DNA of 64,000 bases, taken from contig NZ_CP040977.1 of assembly GCF_006364435.1 (NCBI RefSeq), positions 682,001-746,000 of the forward strand, given 5' to 3'. The number at the start of each line of letters is the position of its first letter. Within the stretch, counting starts at the first letter, position 1. Below the pieces are notes generated by a model. That model saw nothing but the letters and a program-made list of their open reading frames with translations. It made no database searches and had not been told where the DNA came from. The stretch is from Candidatus Methylopumilus universalis (lineage in GTDB: Bacteria; Pseudomonadota; Gammaproteobacteria; Burkholderiales; Methylophilaceae). A program made the position numbers and the translations under genes. Below are positions 19,380-28,873 of this stretch, one piece after another.

Positions 19380-20453
19380 ATGGCAGACATTTGGGATCAA
19401 TTAGCATTGCAAATTAAAGACTGGGGCCGAGAAATTGGTTTTAATCAAATTGGCATTGCTGATATAGACCTCAATCATACAAAAGATCATTATCTAGAAT
19501 GGATTAAACAAGGGTTCCATGGTGAGATGCATTATATGGTAAAACATGGTTCTCGGCGATATCAGCCAGCTGAGTTGGTGCCAAATACCATCCGAATTAT
19601 TACGGCCAGACTCAATTATCTCCCCCACTCTCACAATTCAGAAACTATTTTAGAGGATGGTCAAAAAGCTTTCATTTCTCGATATGCTTTAGGCCGTGAT
19701 TACCATAAAGTGATGCGTACTAAATTAAAAAAACTTTCAGAAAAAATTCAAAAAGAAGCATATAAAACATTAGATCGATCATTTGAATTTAGATTGTTTA
19801 CAGATAGCGCTCCTGTCATGGAGGTTGAGCTTGCTGAAAAATCTGGACTTGGTTGGAGAGGAAAACATACCTTACTCATCAATAAAGAGCATGGCTCCTG
19901 GTTTTTCCTAGGTGAGATTTATATCAATTTACCCCTACCCGTTGATAAAAAAGTAGAAAATCATTGTGGAACATGCACAAGTTGTATCGATGTATGTCCC
20001 ACCAAAGCTATCGTAGGGCCTTATATGCTTGACGCAAGAAAGTGCATTTCATACCTCACTATTGAACATAAATCCTCTATACCTTTGGAATTTAGAAAAC
20101 AAATTGGCAATCGTGTTTATGGTTGTGATGACTGCCAATTGTTTTGTCCTTGGAATAAATTTGGCCAAATAACTAATGAGGAAGATTTTAAAGTGAGGCA
20201 CGGTTTAGATGATATTGAGCTTGTGGAATGCTTCTTATGGACTGAAGCAGAGTTCATCAAATACATGGAAGGTAGCGCAATCCTTCGTATTGGTTATGAC
20301 CAGTGGTTGAGAAATATTGCGATAGGACTTGGGAACGCTAAAACATCTGAAACTATCGTGAATGCTCTTAAAGGAAGATTAAATGAAGCCTCTCCGCTTG
20401 TGAAAGAACATATATCCTGGGCACTTGCGCAACATAATTTTCATATGAATTAA
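19380..20453 (+). CDS. queG: Epoxyqueuosine reductase QueG
   Basis: Cobalamin-dependent, iron-sulfur enzyme that reduces epoxyqueuosine to queuosine in tRNA. At 357 residues it has the usual length. Motifs: LGRDYHKVM, TDSAPVMEVELAEKSGLGW with the proton-donor aspartate (D142), a first cluster motif with cysteines at 196, 199, 202 and 206, and a second set including 249, 252 and 256 (GCDDCQLFCPWN), consistent with two [4Fe-4S] clusters. A HEAT-like tail follows. Its activity needs cobalamin, either made or imported. Confidence 0.96.
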   Translation: MADIWDQLALQIKDWGREIGFNQIGIADIDLNHTKDHYLEWIKQGFHGEMHYMVKHGSRRYQPAELVPNTIRIITARLNYLPHSHNSETILEDGQKAFISRYALGRDYHKVMRTKLKKLSEKIQKEAYKTLDRSFEFRLFTDSAPVMEVELAEKSGLGWRGKHTLLINKEHGSWFFLGEIYINLPLPVDKKVENHCGTCTSCIDVCPTKAIVGPYMLDARKCISYLTIEHKSSIPLEFRKQIGNRVYGCDDCQLFCPWNKFGQITNEEDFKVRHGLDDIELVECFLWTEAEFIKYMEGSAILRIGYDQWLRNIAIGLGNAKTSETIVNALKGRLNEASPLVKEHISWALAQHNFHMN

Positions 20454-20462
20454 GTATGTCTT

Positions 20463-20471
20463 TGCTATAAT
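20463..20471 (+). promoter_or_regulatory. Extended -10 promoter for pgi
   Basis: TGCTATAAT: a perfect TATAAT (20466-20471) preceded by the extended -10 TG. No good -35 lies 17 bp upstream, consistent with an extended -10 promoter. The pgi start is about 45 bp beyond the expected transcription start. Confidence 0.6.
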
Positions 20472-20523
20472 GAGCGGCTATATTGAAATTTTCATCATTA
20501 AATCCTTGAGTTGAACGTTATAC

Positions 20524-22176
20524 ATGTCGCAAATTAATCAGTCGCCTATCTGGCAAGCGCTAAATCAACATAAAAAAGATATCGAACCCATTTCACTCCG
20601 CGAGATGTTCAAATCAGACGCTACTCGGTTTGATCAATTTCATATTCAGTTTAATGATTTACTTCTAGATTATTCAAAACATCTGATTTCAAAAGAGACG
20701 ATCAACCTCTTAGTTAAGCTTGCAAAAGAAGCTGATATAGAAGGTTGGCGAGATCGTATGTTTAAAGGTGAAAAAATAAACTCCACTGAACATCGTGCAG
20801 TGCTTCATACAGCACTTCGTAATCAAAATGAAACACCTATCATGTCCGATGGCGAAGACGTCATGCCTAAAGTTAAAAATGTACTCAAAAAAATGAGACG
20901 TTTTAGCGAAGAGGTAAGATCAGGTCAATGGAAAGGCTTCACTGGTAAAGCAATTACGAGTGTTATTAATATCGGCATAGGCGGTTCTGATTTAGGTCCT
21001 GCTATGGTATGCCAAGCCTTGAAACCTTACGGCTCAAAAACTATTACACCCTATTTCGTTTCTAACGTAGATGGTGCTGATCTTTCCCAGGCATTAGAAA
21101 AATGTGATCCAGAAACAACACTTTTTATTATTGCCTCTAAAACATTTACAACGCAAGAAACAATGACCAATGCATATTCAGCAAGGGATTGGCTTCTCAA
21201 GGCTGCAAAAGATAACCAACATATTAAAAAGCACTTTGTTGCATTATCTACAAATCAACATGTCGTATCGCAATTCGGTATCGACACAGAAAATATGTTT
21301 GAGTTTTGGGATTGGGTAGGCGGTCGTTACTCTCTTTGGTCTGCGATCGGGCTTTCTATCGCGCTATATATTGGTATGGATAGCTTTGAAGAGTTACTTA
21401 AGGGTGGATTTGAAATGGACGAGCATTTTAAAACAGCGCCCATACAACAGAATATTCCAATGATGATGGGATTGCTAGGCATTTGGAATATTAATTTCTT
21501 CAACTTTTCAACCCATGCGATCTTAGCTTACGATCAAGGATTGTCAAAACTCGCACCTTATCTTCAACAAGCAGATATGGAAAGTAATGGTAAATTTATC
21601 AATCGCGATGGCGAGCACATCGACTTTCATACAGGCCCTGTGCTCTGGGGTGAGGTCGGCACCAATGGCCAGCATGCTTTCTATCAACTCCTGCATCAAG
21701 GTACTGAAATCGCCCCTGCTGATTTCATCATGCCTATAGAATCCCATTATAAGATAGGTAAAGACGGTGATGAGCATCACAAAATCTTGCTTTCAAACTT
21801 TATTGCGCAAACACAATCCCTCATGCTAGGGAAAACATATGATGAAGCGCGAACTGAGATTGAAAAACAAGGCTTCGAAGGGGAGGATATTGAAAGCTTT
21901 ATCCCCCAAAAAACATTTGAAGGTAATCGGCCCACTTCATCCATACTTTTTCAAAAACTAACCCCAAAGACTTTGGGTCAACTTATTGCGATGTATGAAC
22001 ACAAGATCTTCACCCAGGGCATCATATGGAATATCAATTCATTTGATCAATGGGGTGTGGAATATGGCAAGCAAATTGCAAAACAAGTTTTACCTAAACT
22101 GTCTGAAAAAACACCTACACATGACTTTGACAGCTCTACAAATGGATTAATTAATTACATTAAAAAATATCTATAA
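20524..22176 (+). CDS. pgi: Glucose-6-phosphate isomerase
   Basis: Interconverts glucose 6-phosphate and fructose 6-phosphate. Its 550 residues match the long bacterial form. Visible signatures: NIGIGGSDLGPAM (about 157-169), SKTFTTQETMTNA phosphate-binding loop, DWVGGRYSLWSAIGLSIAL with the active-site Arg, GTNGQHAFYQLLHQGT, and GIIWNINSFDQWGVEYGK with the C-terminal catalytic Lys. In a RuMP methylotroph it takes the fructose 6-phosphate made by Hps and Phi into the oxidative branch via glucose 6-phosphate. It is monocistronic by context and converges on sppA with a 10-bp gap. Confidence 0.97.
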   Translation: MSQINQSPIWQALNQHKKDIEPISLREMFKSDATRFDQFHIQFNDLLLDYSKHLISKETINLLVKLAKEADIEGWRDRMFKGEKINSTEHRAVLHTALRNQNETPIMSDGEDVMPKVKNVLKKMRRFSEEVRSGQWKGFTGKAITSVINIGIGGSDLGPAMVCQALKPYGSKTITPYFVSNVDGADLSQALEKCDPETTLFIIASKTFTTQETMTNAYSARDWLLKAAKDNQHIKKHFVALSTNQHVVSQFGIDTENMFEFWDWVGGRYSLWSAIGLSIALYIGMDSFEELLKGGFEMDEHFKTAPIQQNIPMMMGLLGIWNINFFNFSTHAILAYDQGLSKLAPYLQQADMESNGKFINRDGEHIDFHTGPVLWGEVGTNGQHAFYQLLHQGTEIAPADFIMPIESHYKIGKDGDEHHKILLSNFIAQTQSLMLGKTYDEARTEIEKQGFEGEDIESFIPQKTFEGNRPTSSILFQKLTPKTLGQLIAMYEHKIFTQGIIWNINSFDQWGVEYGKQIAKQVLPKLSEKTPTHDFDSSTNGLINYIKKYL

Positions 22177-22186
22177 CCTATTGATA

Positions 22187-23161
22187 TTATTTAATAATCA
22201 ATTTTTGATTTAATATAGCTGTTCGTAAAGATTCATTCATAGAAGAGCCTAAGCTTGCACCAAATTTACGTGCAAAACGATCAGCAAAACCTTCGTAAGT
22301 CGTGAAATCAACTACCTCTTCAACTTTAATAATTTCACGCGCAACATAATCGTAATTACCAAAACTGTCAGCTAACCCTAATTTTATTGCAGCCTCACCA
22401 TTCCAAAAAAGACCACTAAATGTGTCTGGGGAGTCTTTGAGTCTATTACCACGGCCATCTTTTACCACTTGGATAAATTGTTGGTGCACCTGATTTAGCA
22501 TTTCTTGAACAAAAGCTTGTTGCTTTGAATTAACTGGAGAGAAAGGGTCAAGCATGGCTTTGTTTGAGCCTGCTGTCATAAGTCGTCGTTCAACCCCTAC
22601 TTTCTTCATGGTATCTGTAAAACCAAAGCCATCCATAAGGACGCCAATAGAACCTACGATACTCGCTTTATCCACAAAAATTTCGTCGGCAGCCACAGCA
22701 ATATAATAACCACCTGAAGCACAGATATCTTCTACTACAGCATAAACAGGAATATGGGGATGTAATTTTTTTTGTCGTTTAATTTCATCATTAATCATTC
22801 CTGCTTGAACTGGACTTCCGCCTGGGCTATTAATTTTTAAAATAATGCCTTTTGTGCCGCGACTGTCATAAGCCCTTTGTATGCTCTCGAAAAAGTCTTT
22901 TGCATTAACCTCATCCTTTTCACCTATCACGCCATTTATTTCAATCAATGCAGCGTGGCTGCTAGAGCCGCCTTTGGTATGCGTAGCGCCAAATGCAAAA
23001 AACAAAAGCACAAAAAGATATAAAAATGTAATGGATTTGAAAAAAATACCCCAGCGCCTTGCAATTTTTTGCTCACCTAAAGCTGAAAGCGCAATTTTTT
23101 CTAAAGCCTCTCTTTCCCAATGCGTATTTGTTTTGCTTGTCGTTTTTTTTCTCACTGCCAT
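22187..23161 (-). CDS. sppA: Signal peptide peptidase SppA (S49 family)
   Basis: Membrane-anchored serine protease that degrades cleaved signal peptides. This 324-residue short form has one N-terminal membrane helix (about 43-62, after a basic cytosolic stretch), a GxxG-like loop, KINSPGGSPVQAG, and the nucleophile motif CASGGYYIAVAADEIF with the catalytic serine. The conserved lysine is probably the one in GSNKAMLDPF. It is the last gene of the rluC-HAD-Rieske-sppA run, 21 bp after the Rieske gene. Confidence 0.92.
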   Translation of the reverse strand: MAVRKKTTSKTNTHWEREALEKIALSALGEQKIARRWGIFFKSITFLYLFVLLFFAFGATHTKGGSSSHAALIEINGVIGEKDEVNAKDFFESIQRAYDSRGTKGIILKINSPGGSPVQAGMINDEIKRQKKLHPHIPVYAVVEDICASGGYYIAVAADEIFVDKASIVGSIGVLMDGFGFTDTMKKVGVERRLMTAGSNKAMLDPFSPVNSKQQAFVQEMLNQVHQQFIQVVKDGRGNRLKDSPDTFSGLFWNGEAAIKLGLADSFGNYDYVAREIIKVEEVVDFTTYEGFADRFARKFGASLGSSMNESLRTAILNQKLIIK

Positions 23162-23182
23162 TTGCTATGCTCCATAAATGCT

Positions 23183-23530
23183 TTAAATAATTTCAACACA
23201 TAATACATTGTTTGATTCTGTTACATTTAATTTTTGTAAAGCTTCACCGCGACAAGGACCTGAAATACATTCTCCAGAAGCAGGATGGTATATGGCGCCA
23301 TGCGTAGAACATACAATCCATTCTTTTTGGTCATCCATAAACTCATTGGGCTTGTAATCAAGCTCAATTGGCATATGCCGGCATTGATTAAGATAGGCAT
23401 GGTACTTGCCTTCAAAAAGAACTACAAAACCTGATTGCGTTGCAGAGGCTATTTGATATTCAAATTTAACGGTTGAGCCTTCACCCTGAAAATCTTTTTT
23501 ATCTATTTCAATTTTTACGTTTGCACTCAT
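23183..23530 (-). CDS. Small Rieske [2Fe-2S] protein
   Basis: A 115-residue single-domain Rieske ferredoxin-like protein. The cluster ligands are seen as NQCRHMP (Cys-x-His) and VCSTHGAIYHPASGEC (Cys-x-x-His). It has no signal peptide or membrane anchor, so it is soluble and cytosolic. Such proteins pass electrons to oxygenases or act in unknown redox roles; no oxygenase is nearby. It overlaps the upstream HAD gene by four bases and precedes sppA, a grouping that does not explain its partner. Confidence 0.88.
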   Translation of the reverse strand: MSANVKIEIDKKDFQGEGSTVKFEYQIASATQSGFVVLFEGKYHAYLNQCRHMPIELDYKPNEFMDDQKEWIVCSTHGAIYHPASGECISGPCRGEALQKLNVTESNNVLCVEII

Positions 23531-24180
23531 GACAACAAGAAATCTACAACTTCATTAAAAGAGTCAAAACAAGCCAAAGGCTCATAACTCAACAACACGT
23601 CTTTAGGCTGAGCTCCGTAAGTCACTGCTATAGTTTGAATATGTGCATTCTTTCCCATTTCAAGATCGTAGTGAGTATCACCTACAATCACTGCGCGGTT
23701 AGCTGGAATCTGAGTTTCTTCTAAAATAGCTTCTACCATATGAGGATGGGGTTTAGAAAAGCACTCATCGACAGTTTTAGTTGATAAAAAATATCTATTT
23801 AATTCAGTATCTTGCAATGCAAACTTCAACCCTTTTCTGCTTTTACCTGTAGCAACAGCGAGCTTACATTTATTCTGATAAAGTCGCTCAATACCTTCTT
23901 TTACCCCATCGAAAAGATATGAATTACCTTCATTTGCATGATAATGCGAGCGGTAACCTTCAGCCACTTTCTCTAATAATTCAGAGGATAAATGAGGAAA
24001 CAATTTAAGTAATAATTGGTTTAAGCCTAGACCCAAAGTTTTTAAAATTAAAGCTCTGGGGGGTGCTATAACACCAGCGCCTTCGGCTGCTGAAATAACG
24101 GCATCCACAATGATGCCTGTCGAATCTGCTACAGTGCCATCCCAGTCTAGAATTACTAAATCAAAACGTGGTGATTTCAT
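23527..24180 (-). CDS. HAD-superfamily phosphatase (phosphoglycolate phosphatase-like)
   Basis: A 217-residue HAD hydrolase with motif I DWDGTVADST (about 11-20, nucleophile and acid aspartates), motif II VATGKSRKGL, and motif III/IV KPHPHMVEAIL...VIVGDTHYDLEMGKNA. The helical cap is of subfamily I. Likely substrates are small phosphoesters such as 2-phosphoglycolate, but the family is promiscuous. It overlaps rluC and the Rieske gene by four bases each, so the three are translationally coupled. Confidence 0.85.
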   Translation of the reverse strand: MKSPRFDLVILDWDGTVADSTGIIVDAVISAAEGAGVIAPPRALILKTLGLGLNQLLLKLFPHLSSELLEKVAEGYRSHYHANEGNSYLFDGVKEGIERLYQNKCKLAVATGKSRKGLKFALQDTELNRYFLSTKTVDECFSKPHPHMVEAILEETQIPANRAVIVGDTHYDLEMGKNAHIQTIAVTYGAQPKDVLLSYEPLACFDSFNEVVDFLLS

Positions 24181-25166
24181 ATAGCTTGCTGACTTAAAAA
24201 TGCATCAAGTTCCCGTGGCAAAGGGGCTTTTAACTCCAAAGGCTCCTCAGTTAAGGGGTGTTTCATTTTCATAGAGAATGCATGAAGAAACATCCGTTTT
24301 AAGCCCTTTTTTTGGAGCACCTTGTTTAAGGAAAAATCTCCATATTTATCATCTCCTAAAATAGGAAAGCCTAGATGCGCAAGTTGAACCCTTAGTTGAT
24401 GGGTTCTGCCAGTGATAAGCTTAGCTTCAAGGAGGGTGTAAGGCCCTAAAGATTTTTTTAAATAGAAGATGGTTTTGCTCATTTGATTTTGGCTATCATC
24501 TTCATCCTCAGTCACATTGACACGCCTCTCGCCCCCTTGGGTGAATGTTTTTTTGAGCAAAAGTTCGACTGTTTTTTTGGGGTCAGTCCACTCTCCCTCA
24601 ACCATCATGGTATATTTTTTTTCAATGCGATTATGTCGCATCATGTCGTGCATATTCACGAGCGCCGACCGCTTTTTAGCAATCAATAAAATGCCGGAAG
24701 TTTCTCGATCAATACGATGAACGAGCTCTAAAAACTTAGCCTTAGGTCTTGCATGACGAATCAGTTCTATAACACCAAAGTTGAGGCCACTGCCACCGTG
24801 GACAGCATAGCCACTTGGCTTATTAATTGCCAATAACGCGTCATCTTCGAAAATAACATTTGTGTCTAACCAAGCCGTTTGTTGTTGTTTGGGCTCAATA
24901 ACATGTGGCGCTCTTTCTCCTTCAACAGCGATAGGAGGGATTCTTACTTCATCATCTATTTGAAGACGATAAGTGGTATCGACTCGCTTTTTATTCACTC
25001 TCACCTCGCCGCTTCTAAGGATTTTATAAATATGGCTTTTAGGCACATTTTTTAAAATTTTTAAGAGAAAGTTATCGATTTTTTGTGTTTCACTTGCTTC
25101 GTCCACAATAACAAATGTGGCTTTTTCATGAGAAAAAATATTTTTAGTGTTTGTGTTTTGCGTCAT
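24177..25166 (-). CDS. rluC: 23S rRNA pseudouridine synthase RluC
   Basis: Makes pseudouridines at the 955/2504/2580-type positions of 23S rRNA. It has 329 residues with an N-terminal S4 domain (about 24-85, KNVPKSHIYKILRSGEVRVNKKRVD) and the RluA-family catalytic motif HRIDRETSGILLIAKK, then GRTHQLRVQLAHLGFPILGDDKYG. It is divergent from rne, the order seen in many proteobacteria, and it leads the rluC-HAD-Rieske-sppA run. Confidence 0.93.
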   Translation of the reverse strand: MTQNTNTKNIFSHEKATFVIVDEASETQKIDNFLLKILKNVPKSHIYKILRSGEVRVNKKRVDTTYRLQIDDEVRIPPIAVEGERAPHVIEPKQQQTAWLDTNVIFEDDALLAINKPSGYAVHGGSGLNFGVIELIRHARPKAKFLELVHRIDRETSGILLIAKKRSALVNMHDMMRHNRIEKKYTMMVEGEWTDPKKTVELLLKKTFTQGGERRVNVTEDEDDSQNQMSKTIFYLKKSLGPYTLLEAKLITGRTHQLRVQLAHLGFPILGDDKYGDFSLNKVLQKKGLKRMFLHAFSMKMKHPLTEEPLELKAPLPRELDAFLSQQAI

Positions 25167-25559
25167 ATTTTGTTTAATTGGGTTTATACCCTATACTAGA
25201 TGTGTTCAGTCTCTCTTAATCAATTGAATTGAAGAGATAATTTAAGCTGAATTATACCGTGACAACAAATTACTAAGGCTTTTTCCGCTCGCCTTATTTT
25301 AAGTAGCGGCCTTGAAACAAGGTTTAAAAATTTAAAGAATATTTTAGTTTTATTGCACATGTACATAACAAAGATTCATAAATATTTTGCTCAACAATCT
25401 TACAAATAAGATCTGTGACTAAGTAAATAATTTAAAAAAACTTTTTGAATAGAAAAAGTTTTAATTTAAGAAATACTAACCTTCCTTAAGGTTAGATGTG
25501 CACCTGAATAGCTGAAATACATTCTTTATCTTAAAACCTACTTGTAGGAGTTTTAGATA
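25167..25559 (+). promoter_or_regulatory. Long structured rne leader / rluC-rne divergent region
   Basis: This 393-bp non-coding region separates rluC and rne. On the rne strand it holds several hairpins: CCGCT/AGCGG (25285-25309), CCTTG-AAA-CAAGG (25310-25322), CTAACCTT-CCTT-AAGGTTAG (25476-25495, 8 bp perfect), and CCTA-CTTG-TAGG (25537-25548), which pairs into the Shine-Dalgarno TAGGAG nine bases before the ATG. RNase E is known to autoregulate through its 5' leader in enterobacteria; a similar role here is inferred. I see no open reading frame. Confidence 0.6.
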
Positions 25560-27893
25560 ATGAAACGTATGCTTTTTAATGCAACCCAATCAGAAGAATT
25601 GCGTGTTGCCATTGTAGATGGTCAAAAATTAATCGATCTTGATATTGAACGTGGAAGTCGCGCTTTAAAGAAAAGTAACATCTATAAAGGCATTGTGACT
25701 CGTGTAGAACCTTCACTTGAAGCTGCTTTTGTAAACTATGGTACAGAGCGACATGGCTTTCTTCCCTTCAAAGAAATTTCTCCGCAATATTTTAAAGATG
25801 CAACTCAAAATCGCCCTCGCATTCAAGACGTTATTGAAGAAGGTCAAGAAATTATCGTTCAGGTCACAAAAGAAGAACGAGGCAATAAAGGGGCTGCACT
25901 TTCAAGCTACCTTTCTCTTGCAGGACGATACATTGTATTAATGCCAAACAATCCTGATGGCGGAGGCGTTTCAAGACGTGTTGAAGGCGAAGAACGTAAT
26001 GAATTCCGCGATCATATTTCAAACTTAGATATTCCAGAAGGCATGAGTGTCATTGGTCGAACAGCAGGCGTGGGTTCGTCTCTTGAAGAACTGCAATGGG
26101 ATTTAAATTATTTAAAGCAATTGTGGACAGCAATTGCTGAAGCATCCCAAGGTCAATCAGGCGCATTCCTGATCTATCAAGAAGGCAATCTTGTGATTCG
26201 CGCCATCAGAGACTATTTCCATCCTGAGATAGGTGAAATTCTTATCGATACGCAAGAGATCTATGATCAAGCCACACAATTTATGAATCATGTGATGCCA
26301 AATTATGTAGACCGCGTAAAACTCTACGAAGATGAGGTTTCTTTATTTTCCCGCTTCCAAATTGAACATCAAATTGAATCTGCTTTTTCAAGAGAAGTTA
26401 GATTACCTTCCGGTGGCGCTATTGTGATTGATCATACAGAGGCTCTTGTTTCTATTGATGTGAACTCATCAAGAGCTACTAAAGGAAGTGATATTGAACA
26501 CACCGCATTTAATACCAATATTGAGGCTGCTGAAGAAGTGGCTAAACAATTAAGGCTTCGCGACTTGGGCGGTCTAGTTGTAATTGACTTTATTGATATG
26601 GAAAGCCAAAAAAATCAACGTGAAGTAGAAAATCGATTTAGAGATGCGCTTCATCACGATCGCGCAAGAGTCCAAACAGGCAAAATTTCGCGTTTTGGAT
26701 TGCTCGAGCTTTCGCGTCAACGACTTCGTCCAAGTATTGGCGAGTCAAGTAATAGTATATGCACTAAATGTAATGGCACGGGCTCAATTAGAGATATTCA
26801 ATCTTCAGCATTACATATTCTTCGTATGATTCAAGAAGAAGCAATGAAAGAACATAATGCAACTATCTCAGCTCAATTACCAATTGAAGTTGCTACATTC
26901 CTTTTAAATGAAAAACGTTCAGATATCTTTAGTCTTGAACAACGCTTAAAAGTTGAAATTATATTAATCCCTAACAAACATCTTGAGCCTCCAAATTATT
27001 CTATCTCAAGCGCCAAGCAAGAGGATCTTGCAAATCAATCTAAGCCAAGCTATCAAATGATGGAGTCACTTAACGAGGGCAATCAAGTCTTAAATTATAA
27101 ACAGGCATCTAATGAACCAAAACAAGAGCCTTTAGTAAAAGGTATCATTCCTGACACCCCTGCTCCGTCAGGATCAGGCAAGCCAAATAAAACATTATTT
27201 GGCTTCTTTAAAAATCTGATTGCTGGTGATGATGAAAGCACTGGAAATTCTAGTGAAGAAAAAACGGAAGTTTCTGAAGCAACAGAAAACAATCGTCCAA
27301 GACCGCAGCATAATAATCGAGGACGTAATAATCGTAATCAGAAATTTAAACAGCACAATAAAAAGCAACCTCAAGGAGAGATTCAGCCTTCTGAAACGGA
27401 TGCAAGTTCAGCTTCAGAAAAAGTAACTCCTCCAGTTTCAAGACCAAATCAAGATAATAATAAACGAGGAAGAAACAATAATCGCGGACGATTTAATAAA
27501 GATCGTGGTGCGAGATCTAATCAGGGTCCAAATGATTTTGAGAAAAAAGCTTTAGCATCTCAAGAGGCACCCATTTTGAATAAATCTGCTGCTGAAGCAA
27601 GACCTAGTCAAGTAACAAAAACAGAGTCTAAGCCAATTGAAGCATCGAAAAAACCTGCTCCTCCCAAGCCTAGAAAAAAAGTAGAAGAAAAGCCAGTTGA
27701 CCTAAAGGCAATCGGTCTTGAGCTTGTAGAAACAAAAGCTAAATCAAAACCTAAGGTTGCAAAAGAAGTAGAAGAAAAGCCGAAAAAAGTAGCGCCAAAG
27801 AAAACAGCTGCTTGGCAAAAGAAAGAAAAAGCTAAAGATGAGCCTATCGTAATGGTTGAAACAAAAGCTGCAAAGAAAAAATCTACTAAATAG
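25560..27893 (+). CDS. rne: Ribonuclease E
   Basis: Essential endoribonuclease for mRNA decay and for rRNA and tRNA maturation. The 777 residues show the catalytic half with an S1 domain (about 36-120, NIYKGIVTRVEPSLEAAFVNYG), DNase I-like subdomain motifs VSIDVNSSRATKG and GGLVVIDFIDM carrying the metal-binding aspartates, and the zinc-link CTKCNGTGS (about 401-409). The C-terminal half (from about 510) is low-complexity: Asn/Arg-rich RNA-binding stretches such as NNRGRNNRN and RGRNNNRGRFNKDRG, then a Lys/Pro/Glu-rich tail, consistent with a degradosome scaffold. It overlaps convergent crcB by eight bases. Confidence 0.96.
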   Translation: MKRMLFNATQSEELRVAIVDGQKLIDLDIERGSRALKKSNIYKGIVTRVEPSLEAAFVNYGTERHGFLPFKEISPQYFKDATQNRPRIQDVIEEGQEIIVQVTKEERGNKGAALSSYLSLAGRYIVLMPNNPDGGGVSRRVEGEERNEFRDHISNLDIPEGMSVIGRTAGVGSSLEELQWDLNYLKQLWTAIAEASQGQSGAFLIYQEGNLVIRAIRDYFHPEIGEILIDTQEIYDQATQFMNHVMPNYVDRVKLYEDEVSLFSRFQIEHQIESAFSREVRLPSGGAIVIDHTEALVSIDVNSSRATKGSDIEHTAFNTNIEAAEEVAKQLRLRDLGGLVVIDFIDMESQKNQREVENRFRDALHHDRARVQTGKISRFGLLELSRQRLRPSIGESSNSICTKCNGTGSIRDIQSSALHILRMIQEEAMKEHNATISAQLPIEVATFLLNEKRSDIFSLEQRLKVEIILIPNKHLEPPNYSISSAKQEDLANQSKPSYQMMESLNEGNQVLNYKQASNEPKQEPLVKGIIPDTPAPSGSGKPNKTLFGFFKNLIAGDDESTGNSSEEKTEVSEATENNRPRPQHNNRGRNNRNQKFKQHNKKQPQGEIQPSETDASSASEKVTPPVSRPNQDNNKRGRNNNRGRFNKDRGARSNQGPNDFEKKALASQEAPILNKSAAEARPSQVTKTESKPIEASKKPAPPKPRKKVEEKPVDLKAIGLELVETKAKSKPKVAKEVEEKPKKVAPKKTAAWQKKEKAKDEPIVMVETKAAKKKSTK

Positions 27894-28269
27894 ATTGTTT
27901 AATGAAGCTTACTGATAACCAACCAAGGTAAGCGATTAATACTGACCCAACGACATGAAGCGCAATAAGAGTGAGTGAGGCGACAAGCTCATTCTTTTGC
28001 AGTAACTGAAAAATCTCAGCAGTAAATGCAGAGAATGTAGTAAGTCCCCCTAAAAAACCTATATTAATAATAAGTTTCAAATCTGGACTTAAGTCACTAA
28101 ATAGTTCAAAAGCCCCCATCGATATCCCCATTAAGTATGCGCCTGCAAGATTAACTGTTAATGTGCCCATCGGATATATCGGATGAAGGGTATTTAATAA
28201 AATACCTATGCCCCAACGACTCCATGCGCCCATAGCTGCAGCAAAACCTATATATAGAAAATTTTTCAA
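27886..28269 (-). CDS. crcB: Fluoride channel CrcB/Fluc
   Basis: A 127-residue protein with four membrane helices, the size of a Fluc fluoride exporter subunit. The family motifs GAWSRWGIG (about 15-23), [14 protein letters not shown] (about 35-48) with the pore Asn, and [15 protein letters not shown] (about 73-87) with the conserved Thr-Phe-Ser are all present. It overlaps orn by four bases and rne by eight bases. No fluoride riboswitch is recognisable upstream of the orn-crcB pair. Confidence 0.94.
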   Translation of the reverse strand: MKNFLYIGFAAAMGAWSRWGIGILLNTLHPIYPMGTLTVNLAGAYLMGISMGAFELFSDLSPDLKLIINIGFLGGLTTFSAFTAEIFQLLQKNELVASLTLIALHVVGSVLIAYLGWLSVSFIKQSI

Positions 28270-28817
28270 GATAATTTTAAGAAATGCTCTCGATAATATT
28301 TTAATTCGTCGATCGAATCATATATATCCGATAAGGCTTCATGTTTGCTTGTTTTTTTAAAGCCTTGATAGAGCGTGGGTCTCCATCGACGTGAAAGCTC
28401 TTTAAAAACACTGACGTCTAGATTTCTATAATGAAAATAACTTTCCAAATTGGGCATATGCTTTGCCATAAAACGTCGATCTTGACAGATTGAATTGCCG
28501 CACATCGGAGATTTATTGGGTGCAATATGTTTTTTTAAGAATTCAATGGTTGCTTCTGAAGCGTAATTTTCATCAAAAGACGACTTTTTAACTCTTTCAA
28601 TCAACCCTGATTTTGAGTGGGTAGATTGATTCCATGTATCCATACCATTCAATATCTCATCTGTTTGATGAATAACAATGACTGGGCCTTCTGCAATAAT
28701 ATTTAAATGGGGATCAGTCACCACAGTTGCTATTTCAAGTACTTTGTCGGTCTCGGTATTAAGGCCGCTCATTTCCATATCAAGCCATATTAAATTATCG
28801 TCCGAAGAGCTCATCAT
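28266..28817 (-). CDS. orn: Oligoribonuclease
   Basis: 3'-5' exoribonuclease of the DEDDh class that removes the last di- and short oligonucleotides, including linear products of c-di-GMP breakdown. About 184 residues. Visible: exonuclease I motif [20 protein letters not shown], motif [18 protein letters not shown] and motif [14 protein letters not shown]. The frame is open to 28877, but the conserved protein begins at the Met-Met-Ser-Ser-Ser-Asp region; GGA lies a few bases upstream of that ATG, so I place the start at 28817 (28814 is nearly as good). It is coupled to crcB by a four-base overlap. Confidence 0.92.
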   Translation of the reverse strand: MMSSSDDNLIWLDMEMSGLNTETDKVLEIATVVTDPHLNIIAEGPVIVIHQTDEILNGMDTWNQSTHSKSGLIERVKKSSFDENYASEATIEFLKKHIAPNKSPMCGNSICQDRRFMAKHMPNLESYFHYRNLDVSVFKELSRRWRPTLYQGFKKTSKHEALSDIYDSIDELKYYREHFLKLS

Positions 28818-28847
28818 GATTTCCATTAAAATAATACTAATTGAGTG

Positions 28848-28873
28848 AAACAATCTACAACGCAAGATTGTTT
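28848..28873. promoter_or_regulatory. Inverted repeat in orn / M48-protease divergent region
   Basis: AAACAATCT (28848-28856), an 8-nt spacer and AGATTGTTT (28865-28873) form a perfect 9-bp dyad between the divergent orn and M48-protease genes. It could be an operator or an RNA hairpin in the leader of either transcript. No matching copy was noticed elsewhere in the window. Confidence 0.4.

Noticed and set aside
27250-27560. Arg/Asn-rich repeats in the RNase E tail as a DNA repeat element
   Set aside because: They are degenerate coding repeats, normal for the unstructured RNA-binding region of this enzyme.
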